64,000 nt of DNA, taken from positions 505,001 through 569,000 of the forward strand of contig NC_046358.1 in assembly GCF_004027225.2 (NCBI RefSeq). The letters run 5' to 3'. The number at the start of each line of letters is the position of its first letter. The stretch's first letter is position 1. The stretch comes from Strigops habroptila (Eukaryota > Chordata > Aves > Psittaciformes > Psittacidae). Shown piece by piece: positions 35,834 to 43,090 of this stretch. The notes beneath the pieces were generated by a model. The model did not search any database and was not told the DNA's origin. It saw only the letters and a program-made list of their open reading frames with translations. Position numbers and translations under genes: made by a program.

Positions 35834-36300
35834 CTCACCCTGCAAACCAAAGACACGCAGAGCTCAGGTCCTGCCCTGGAGACACAACCTGCCTGAGGCA
35901 GCAGATCTGGGCAAGGAAGCCCAAGGAGGTGTCTGCGCTGCCTCGAGGGAGCTGGGGACCATCCCGGGGCGGGCAAGTGGCACCGGGGCATCTCCCAGCA
36001 CTCCTGCTCCTGGGACTGACCTCTCCGGCACAGGCTGGCAGGAAAGTGGCTCCCGGCCTGTCTGCGAGGGCAGCGCAGGGGCAGGCGGGCGGCAGGTCGG
36101 GAGCAGTGCCCCGGTCCCTGCCCCTGTCCCCATCGGCAGGTCCCCTCGGCAGGGAGCCCAGGGGACGGGGTCCTCCGTCCCCCTGCCCAGCGCTGTGGTG
36201 CCTCAGGGCTGCTGTGTATGCCTCAAGATGAGTGATGTCACGAGTGTCACAGTGACTCTGGTGACATCACCGGGCTTTGGGACACCAAAAGAAGACACAA
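35834..36300 (-). promoter_or_regulatory. 5' region of the left RING-like gene, conserved with the right arm
   Basis: This non-coding stretch is the reverse-complement counterpart of about 40140-40650. Near 36230-36280 it carries a cluster of GTGAC/GTCAC half-sites (for example gatgtcacgagtgtcac) that is also present in the right arm. I infer promoter, 5' UTR exon and first intron. Confidence 0.4.
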
Positions 36301-36532
36301 GCTTTAGGGGAGAACGCCCCTTTTGCCAAGTGTCCTGTGCCTAGTGCCGGGCTCCCTGGTGTGAGAGACGTGGACTCATGGGAGTCATGCATTGGGCCAG
36401 GATGCTGATGGGACTGACCGGAGCTGCTCTCCTGTGAGTAAAGGCTGAGAGGCTGCAACAGGGCACGTAGCTTTGGGTAGTTTTCCTGAAGTCTCCTAAT
36501 CGCCAGGCTGATGGGGAAGGGGACGGTGAAGG

Positions 36533-36598
36533 GAAGGAGTGAGGAGAGGAGGGAGAAGGACAGGAGGGAGAAAGACAGGAGACGAGAAGGGAGAAGAG
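36533..36598 (+). repeat. Purine-rich (GGAGAAGGACA-type) tract
   Basis: A G/A-rich tract of loosely repeated ggaggagaagg units lies between the left RING arm and a CR1-like fragment. Confidence 0.75.
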
Positions 36599-36600
36599 CC

Positions 36601-36690
36601 ACAGAATCATAGACTAGAACAGTTCCATTGGAAGGGGCCTGCAACAATCACCTTGTCCAACATGTGACACTTCAGGGCTGACCAAACGTT
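36601..36690 (-). mobile_element. CR1-like 3' end, diverged
   Basis: acagaatcatagactagaac is followed by gttccattggaaggggcct and tgtccaacat, which fits an older CR1 subfamily in reverse. Confidence 0.6.
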
Positions 36691-37043
36691 AAAGCAAATT
36701 CCATTGCAGCAAAGGCTCCTCTTTCTCTTGTATGACAAACTCCTGGTCAAACCTCTGCCTATCCCAGGGCAGGGCTGTGACTAATCCCTCCAACATGGGC
36801 AGGCGGGAATTGGGATGCAGGGAAGCTGCAAGGGCAGCCCGAAGCCATGGGGCATCTGCACTGGGTGGCCATGGGATGGAGCTGGTGCCTGCACTGGGGC
36901 CGAGAACTGTCCGGCTGGGATCTGGGTTGGTGGGGCCATCACATCCCAGAGATGTCCCCCCTGCAGGGCTGTGACCTTACTGCGGTGTCCCCGTAATACA
37001 CACACCCCGTGTCTTGCAGTGTGTCCGTGCCAGACTCCACACA

Positions 37044-39169
37044 ATGATTGACAACAACTGTCTCCTCGGCCTCAGCATCCTGATCCTGGCTGTGGGGACC
37101 ATCCTGCTCACCACCACCAAATGGCAGCAGGTGCGGGGCCGCTCAAACCCAGGGGACCACTTGGGGTGGGTGGTGATGAGGTCCCCCCGGCAGGTCCCTG
37201 TGCTCTGCTCCTGTGCCCACAGGGTGACAAATGGAGCTGGCGACGCTGGAGATGGTGGCCACGAGTGACAGCACCGGAGAGACCAAAGACCCCTGTGGGT
37301 CCTCCCTGTGCCCCAGGGGGTACCTCGGCATGTCCCCAGGGCAGGACGGGGCAGAGCAGGGCCCCTTGGGACCCTAGGGGCAGCCTGGCCCCAGCGCATT
37401 TGGGCAGCCCCTCGGGGCCCCAGTGTCCCCAGCCGCGTGGCTCAGGCCCCCATTCCTGTTTTGCCCGTGGCGAGCGTGGGACATGCCCCAACTGCATCCA
37501 CTGCGCCAGGGCTGCCCAGGAGCTGCAGCAAGTGACACTGTTGCCGTCACTGGGGATGGGGTCATTGCCCACACAGGAGCGTGGCATCTGGCAGGCAGTG
37601 TGGCGGGACCTGCGGGCGCTGCAGAAGCGGGGCTGCCTCTCCTGCCACAGCCGCAGCTCCTCCGGCTTCTCCGAGAGCCTCGGCACCCCTGAGAGCCTGA
37701 CAGATATCTACCTGACCCTGGACACAGGGACCCCCGCGGAGCTGGGGTCTGCCTCCTCCCTTGGGTCCTCGTGTGCCGGTGGAGCCTGGTCAGCACTGAA
37801 GATGCACATGGCCAGGAAAAGGCTGGAAGTGCAGCTGGGGGCCCTGCCCGTGCCAGTGCAGCTATCCCAGGAGCAGGCAGTGCAGCGGCAGGGCCGCCGT
37901 GTCCTGCCAAAGCTCATCCAGCCCGGGCAGAGCCAGCCCTTGCCACGGTGCAGGATGTGTCCCTGGATGCAGGTAAAGGCAGATGCCATTGCAGACACCA
38001 TCAAAGAGAAGGAAGTCCGGAGGCTGTGGGGGGACCCCAACCCCACCGAGGAGTCCCTGGATCTGCTGGTGCCATGCCCCCCACCACTGCTCATTCCTCT
38101 GGCCCTGCAGCTCCCCCAGGAGCACAGCACATCTGGACCCCAGGCCCCGGGCCAGGCCAGCGCCGTGGGGCATCCCATGGAGGAACAGCAGGAGCTGCCC
38201 AGCCAGCACAGCTCTGAGGAGCGTATGCACGCTGCCAGTGGCACCATCTGCTTCTCCAGCCAACCACCAGCCCCAGGGAACATCAGGAGTGAGAGCATCC
38301 TTCACCCAGATGGGCAGATACTGCAGCATGAGGAGCTCCCGTGGCCTCTTGGTTCATCCTTAGCCCAGTCAGCCCTTCTCAAGCTGGACCACAAGGCAGT
38401 GGGACTGGCAAAAGGAGTAGCTTCAGTCCTGCAAAAGAGAGATGTTGGCCTTCAGACCAACCTCGCCACCACCCGAGGCAGGCATGAGGCCAACCTTGTG
38501 GACACAAGCCACCCCGATGCTTCAGTGGCTGTTGTCATCTCAAGGCTGGAGCTGAGCCAGGAGGTGCACAGCAAACTCCAAGTACATACTGCAAGGAAAT
38601 GCCTGGAGATTAAGCTGCACAGGATCCCAGCAGCAATGCAGCACTCCATGGCCAAGCACCAGTCACTGCCCAAACACCTTCAGAGCGGGACTCGTTCCCC
38701 ATGGCCACGCCATGCTGATGACCCCTGCATCAAACCCCAGCGCCAGCCAGTCCAGGTCACACCGCAGCAGCAGCACAGGGCACCCCTCACCTCCCGCCCG
38801 GTGCCCAGGTCCAGCACTGAGGCCACATCCATGCCCCAGCGACAGGAGGTGACCCTGGAGCTGCATGCCCGTGCCCGGATGCTGCAGCGCTGCAGGGGCC
38901 AGCGTGGCACAGAGAGGCCATCGGAGCGATCAGTGCCTGGGAAGGAGCGTGGTGGGGCAGCACTGCAGGACAGCAGCCTGCCCCTCGCACCCTTCACAGC
39001 CACACCGGCACCCAGCACCTCCCTGAGCCCAGGCAAAAACTCACCCCGCTCCCCTGAGACACCGAGCTGGAGCAGGAGCCACATCCTGCGGGAGCTGTAC
39101 TTGGGCTTTAAGGACATGGCCAATAGCTGGAGAAAGAAGGGAGATGTGAGAGATGGGAAGAGGGGTTAG
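37044..39169 (+). CDS. SPATA31-like protein with N-terminal membrane segment
   Basis: Two exons fit in phase: 37044-37130 (29 codons) and 37223-39169 (648 codons plus TAG). The 92-base intron has donor CAG/GTGCGG and acceptor CCCACAG. Exon 1 is a hydrophobic segment (LLGLSILILAVGTILL) followed by KWQQ, as expected for the single N-terminal membrane helix of SPATA31/FAM205 proteins. The body is Pro/Ser/Gln-rich and low in recognisable folds. Two related blocks (LKMHMARKRLEVQLGALPVP and LQVHTARKCLEIKLHRIP) resemble the repeated basic motif of SPATA31, a spermatid protein family. An ATG at 37121 begins a longer-looking frame but is out of frame with exon 1 and is bypassed by the splice. The same frame stays open for 89 codons beyond the TAG, to 39439. 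The family call rests on motif style and the membrane exon, not on alignment. Confidence 0.62.
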
Positions 39170-39439
39170 ATCCTGGAGAGGGAGCCCACCGTGACCAACA
39201 TTCTCAGGGACACAGAAGACCCTCGAGGTGGTTTTTGTGTGGATGACATGGGGCACGTGGACATGGCAGTGGGACAGTCACAACCAGAGTTGACTGGTGG
39301 TGGCAGCAAACAGGACCAAGTCAGTTCCACTGCTCCGGCTGAATCCATGGAAGAAAGCCACCATGAGGAGGCTTCGAAGTGGCCCTGCGAGGGACAAGCG
39401 TGGGAAGATGAAGGGCAGGGAGAGGAGTTAGACAACTAG
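39170..39439 (+). pseudogene. In-frame open extension after the TAG of the SPATA31-like gene
   Basis: After the TAG at 39167-39169 the identical frame continues for 89 codons (I-L-E-R-E-P ... G-E-E-L-D-N) to a second TAG at 39437. That is seven bases before the poly(A) hexamer at 39446, so nearly the whole 3' UTR is open. This suggests that the original C-terminus lay here and that the first TAG is a recent nonsense change, a readthrough site or a base error. A 62-base GT-AG intron (39146-39207) could remove the TAG but would shift the frame and stop after about 12 codons. Confidence 0.45.
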
Positions 39440-39445
39440 AGTTCA

Positions 39446-39451
39446 AATAAA
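39446..39451 (+). terminator. Poly(A) signal AATAAA, SPATA31-like gene
   Basis: This canonical hexamer lies just after the second in-frame TAG. A GT-rich stretch (aatgtggttgtcgctttctgtg) follows within 30 bases, a normal cleavage context. Confidence 0.65.
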
Positions 39452-40139
39452 TCCTGTTTCTAGCCCAAATGTGGTTGTCGCTTTCTGTGACCTCTGAGTG
39501 GGATGTGCCTGTGGGCTGGACAGGGGAGCCAGGGAAGGGGCTCTCTCAGCCCTTTGTCATAAGGGAGATGCTCCAGCCCCTTCATCTTCCTTCCCATTCT
39601 GTGACCTACCGCACAGCCTGGCTCACATTCGTGTCTCCAGACATACATCTCAGCAGGGACAAGCCCTGAAGAGACCTATTTCCAAAGGCTTCGTTCAGAA
39701 TCCCTGCAGGGAAGCTGGCCCATGTTAGAAATCACCCCTTGATCTTGTCTTGGAGCAGATGGCTCAGGAAGGTCCAATGACCAAGACCTTGAAAAGAACC
39801 CAAGGCCAGGATGTGCCTGGAGATTAAGAGACTCAAGGACATGCTGCACACAAGGCTCCTCTTCTTTCCTGTAGTTGAGGAACCTCTGCTCATTTTTATT
39901 TCTATGCTTTGGAGGCTCCCCAGAAGCATGTCTTGATGTCATCTGCTTGCCTGGCTTGAAGAAAATGCTGATGGTGCAGTTCTTGTGAGGCCCCTGCCCC
40001 ACGTGGGGCTCTGGGGAGGAAGGGCTTTGCAGAGGAGTCTTCTTCACGCTCCCCACCATGACACAAAGCCAGGAAGTCTCAATGCCCCAGTAGGAGCAAC
40101 ACAGAACTGTAGCTCGCCCTCTCGCCCTTCCCCATTGTC
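39452..40139. other. Spacer between the SPATA31-like gene and the right arm
   Basis: No gene or known repeat is recognised in this stretch. The inverted similarity with the left arm becomes evident from about 40140. Confidence 0.4.
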
Positions 40140-40650
40140 CACCGTGGTCCCCGAAGCCCCGTGATGTCACCAGCGTCACTGTGACACCGTGTGACACCCG
40201 TGACATTGCTCACTGGGTGCGCAGCAGCCCTGAGGGGCCACAGCGCTGTCCTCGTGCATGGGGACAGCATCTGGGGGGGGGACACAGGGCCCCATCCCGC
40301 AGGCTCCCACCGAGGGGACCTGCCGATGGGGACAGGGGCAGGGACCAGGGCACCGCTCCCAACCTGCCGCCCGCCTGCCCCTGCGCTGCCCTCGCAGGCA
40401 GGCCGGGAGCCACTTTCCTGCCCCCTGTTCTTGCCGGCCCATGCCGGAGAGGTCAGTCCTGGCCCTGCCGTGGGAGCGGGAGCACTGGGAGATGCCCCCG
40501 GTGCCACTCGCCTGCCCTAGGATGGTCCCTGGCTCCCTCGAGGCAGCGCGGGCACCTCTTGGGGCTTCCCTGCCCAGCTCTGCTGCTCTGGGCAGGTTGT
40601 GTCTCCAGGGCAGGACCTGAGCTCTGCGTGTCTTTGGTTTGCAGGGTGAG
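40140..40650 (+). promoter_or_regulatory. 5' region of the right RING gene, conserved with the left arm
   Basis: This holds a GTGAC/GTCAC cluster at about 40163-40206 and then GC-rich sequence matching the left arm in reverse. The intron end (ctgcgtgtctttggtttgcag) just before the coding exon looks identical in the two arms. A non-coding first exon and an intron are likely, but I could not fix the donor. Confidence 0.4.
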
Positions 40651-41538
40651 ATGTCGGAGGGGGAGCACTCGTCAGACCAGGGCACCTCTTCCCCTGCTGC
40701 CAGCACCAGCCAGCAGCCTGCATCCATGCCGCTGGGTGCTTCTGAGGAGCCAATCTGCGCCATCTGCCTGGACACCATCTCTGATGAAGCCCACATAAGC
40801 TCCTGCAGGCACTGCTTCTGTTTCCCCTGCATACAGGAGTGGGCCCGCAGAAAAGCCATGTGCCCGTTGTGCTGGCTGCCCTTCCACCGGATCCTGCGCA
40901 AGCTGGGACCCCACAGCCACGAGGTGCACGAAGTCAGGGACAACCACAGCAGAGGGAGATCCGCACACCGCTGGGCAGAGAGGAGGCAGCGGTGTTACTC
41001 AGGCCACCACCACGGAAGCTCTTCCAGAAGAGGCCCTGCCCATGGCCACAGCAGGGCCACAGAGAGGGGCCAGAGCAGGTCCTGGAGGTGGCACCATGAT
41101 GGCCAGCGGTGGCCTGAGGATGGCCGGGGACATGACTACTCGAGAAGCAGGAGGCGGTACTGGAGCAGGGCTTGGGATGCTGATTACAATGAGGACCGAG
41201 CCCTGAGGCCCGAAAGGGACATCCCAGGCTCTTTGAGGAGAAACCAGCAGCAGCAGCCAGGCTGGGGCTCCAGGCAGAGGCACGCGACAAGGAGTCGATC
41301 CCAGCACAGGTTCCACAGGAGCAGGCGCCCAGCATGGCAGGAGCACTCATGGAGCCACGGCGGCAGACACCGGAGACGGAGCAGGGACAGGGAGCATCCC
41401 GTGCCTTGGAGAGACCACGGAGAACGTCGCTCAGGCGAGGCCAGGGGGAGCCGCATGGGGCACCCTGGCACCTCACAGAGGTGGTGGGGGAGCCGGGGTC
41501 CTGATGAGGAGCATTCCTTCCCCTGTAGATTGGATTAA
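40651..41538 (+). CDS. Topors-like RING-HC protein, right inverted copy
   Basis: A single frame of 295 codons begins at the ATG at 40651 (M-S-E-G-E-H-S-S-D). It has a complete C3HC4 RING at about residues 35-74: CAIC, then CRH, CFPC and CPLC, with the IQEWARR spacing typical of Topors. The C-terminal two thirds is dominated by Arg, Ser, His and Gln (SRSRRRYWSR-like runs), as in the RS-rich tail of Topors, a nuclear E3 ligase for ubiquitin and SUMO. At 295 residues it is far shorter than mammalian TOPORS (over 1000). It matches the short lineage-specific Topors-like genes known from birds. The stop codon overlaps an ATTAAA (41534) that could serve as poly(A) signal, and a minus-strand CR1 begins eight bases later. 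An alternative reading is any nuclear RING/RS protein. Confidence 0.75.
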   Translation: MSEGEHSSDQGTSSPAASTSQQPASMPLGASEEPICAICLDTISDEAHISSCRHCFCFPCIQEWARRKAMCPLCWLPFHRILRKLGPHSHEVHEVRDNHSRGRSAHRWAERRQRCYSGHHHGSSSRRGPAHGHSRATERGQSRSWRWHHDGQRWPEDGRGHDYSRSRRRYWSRAWDADYNEDRALRPERDIPGSLRRNQQQQPGWGSRQRHATRSRSQHRFHRSRRPAWQEHSWSHGGRHRRRSRDREHPVPWRDHGERRSGEARGSRMGHPGTSQRWWGSRGPDEEHSFPCRLD

Positions 41539-41545
41539 ATGGATA

Positions 41546-41870
41546 TCATAGAATCAAAGACTCATAGAATCCCAGACTGGTTTGTGCTGGAAGGACCTTA
41601 AAGCTCACCCAGTTCCAACCCCCTGCCACGGGCAGGGACACCTTCCACTAGAGCAGGTTGCTCCAAGCCCCTGTATCCAACCTGGCCTTGAACACTGCCA
41701 GGGATGGGGCAGCCACAGCTTCTCTGGGCACCCTGTGCCAGCGCCTCGGCACCCTCACAGGGAAGAGCTTCTGCCTTATATCTCAGCTGAACTTTCCCTA
41801 TTTCAGTTTGAACCCATCACCCCTTGCCCTATCACTACAGTCCCTGACGAAGAGTCCCTCTCTGGCACCC
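41546..41870 (-). mobile_element. CR1 LINE 3' fragment after the right RING gene
   Basis: The reverse copy begins with three stacked tcatagaatc-type octamers and runs through the full 3' block. It begins 8 bases after the RING stop codon. Confidence 0.88.
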
Positions 41871-42700
41871 ACATACCTCCTTCTACAGCGCTCTCTCTGT
41901 GTTTATAGCTGTGGAAAGGAAAGGAAGGTGTGTTCTGCTGACAGGCAGGTACTCCACAAAACAATCACACACCAGCCATATAACATGCACAGTTTATTAT
42001 CCAAGCATATTAAAGCAAACAAGCATACACACAAATCAGATACATACCTATATATATACAGTAAATAAGCACAATAAAGTGAATCATATATATATGTATA
42101 TATATAGCACAGAGGAAAATTAGCAATGCATCAAATCATTACTGCATAGAGAGAACAGAGATTAAGAAGAAATATATCACCAACCACCACCAAATCATCA
42201 TTCAGGCCCACACTTCCATTGGGAAGCCCCATTGCAGCCGATGCCGGGAGTCTCAGTAAGATCCCTACACAGTGCATCCACCCTTAGGTGAGGCTTCGGA
42301 TTCGGCTACAAGAGGGTCCTGCTTTTATGCCCCTAGAAACAACAGCTCTGTCACTGTTCATTCGTGTGGCTGTGCAGCTTCTCATGGTCTCACTGTTTGC
42401 ACCAAGAGTGTTGGCCAGGTGCGAGTGGCCAATGTGAAGGTCATACAACAGCAGCACCCTGCTGTTTTCCTGCCTCTTTCCAACAAATAGTCACAACGAA
42501 CATAAATATTATATAAAAATACTATCGAACATACTCTGTCAAAAACATACTCTCCTACGTTCCTCACAGTTGCGAGTGGGACCAACTCTCGGTTAGGTTC
42601 CCATCCATCACCACGTGTCTGAAAGCCATCAGTCAGCAAGGATGACCACTTTCCCCAGAGGATCCTCGTTCGGGGTGGTTCGGAAGGGACAGCAGTGTGG
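41547..42700. other. Intergenic: CR1, then AT-rich sequence of unknown origin
   Basis: After the CR1 (to about 41870) there is an AT-rich stretch with alternating TA runs at 42042-42110. On the minus strand it contains an AATAAA-type hexamer (near 41994) and, about 340 bases upstream, a CATAAAAG box (near 42333). That order would suit an LTR in minus orientation, but I found no clear TG...CA ends or target duplication, so no mobile element is claimed. Confidence 0.35.
42042..42110 (+). repeat. TA-rich alternating repeat
   Basis: Several runs of (TA)3-6 occur close together in AT-rich intergenic DNA upstream of DNAJC17. Confidence 0.85.
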
Positions 42701-42866
42701 CTCACAGCACTACCGATCCGCCCTTAGGACAGGGCTGCCGAGGGACACCCACTGCTCCCCGGGGCCGGCGCATCCCCATGCTTCGCTTCGGAGATCGTGC
42801 TCCCCCTACACAGCCACAGCCCCGGGCAACACCGCGCTCCGCCTGCCCTCCGCCCCGCGGCGCAAA

Positions 42867-42886
42867 GCATGATGGGAGTTGTAGTC
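42867..42886 (-). promoter_or_regulatory. ZNF143/SBS-type element 1
   Basis: On the minus strand this reads GACTACAACTCCCATCATGC, close to the known ZNF143/STAF consensus ACTACAATTCCCAGMATGC. It is in the DNAJC17 CpG promoter. Confidence 0.65.
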
Positions 42887-42925
42887 CCTTACCCGCCTCC
42901 TCCCCGCTGGCAGCCGCTGCCAGGA

Positions 42926-42944
42926 AACTACATCCCCAGCAAGC
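42926..42944 (+). promoter_or_regulatory. ZNF143/SBS-type element 2
   Basis: The plus strand reads AACTACATCCCCAGCAAGC, matching the ACTACA and CCCAGC cores with the right spacing. Confidence 0.6.
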
Positions 42945-42977
42945 ACCGCGGCGGACGCCGCGGCGGGCGGGGCGCGG

Positions 42978-42998
42978 TGCATCCTGGTATATGTAGTC
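42978..42998 (-). promoter_or_regulatory. ZNF143/SBS-type element 3
   Basis: The minus strand reads GACTACATATACCAGGATGC, with the ACTACA core and the CAGxATGC end of the consensus. It is about 95 bases from the ATG. Confidence 0.5.
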
Positions 42999-43090
42999 GC
43001 GGTGCCGCCGCGGGAGCGAGTGCGGCGGTGAGTGGGGACTCTGTTTCCCGGCGGGCGGTGCGGGCCCGGCGGCAGGCCGGGAGCGCCGAG

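Noticed and set aside
37121-37222. ATG at 37121 as start of the SPATA31-like protein
   Set aside because: It would be out of frame with the membrane-segment exon, and this stretch is better explained as exon 1 end plus a 92-bp intron.
40639-40650. TTG at 40639 (and its left-arm counterpart at 35845) as start of the RING proteins
   Set aside because: The TTG lies inside the splice acceptor (tttgcag); the ATGs at 40651 and 35833 are conventional and conserved in both copies.
41897-42560. Full endogenous retrovirus upstream of DNAJC17
   Set aside because: No gag, pol or env frame and no paired LTRs or target duplication are visible; only a weak LTR-like order of signals.
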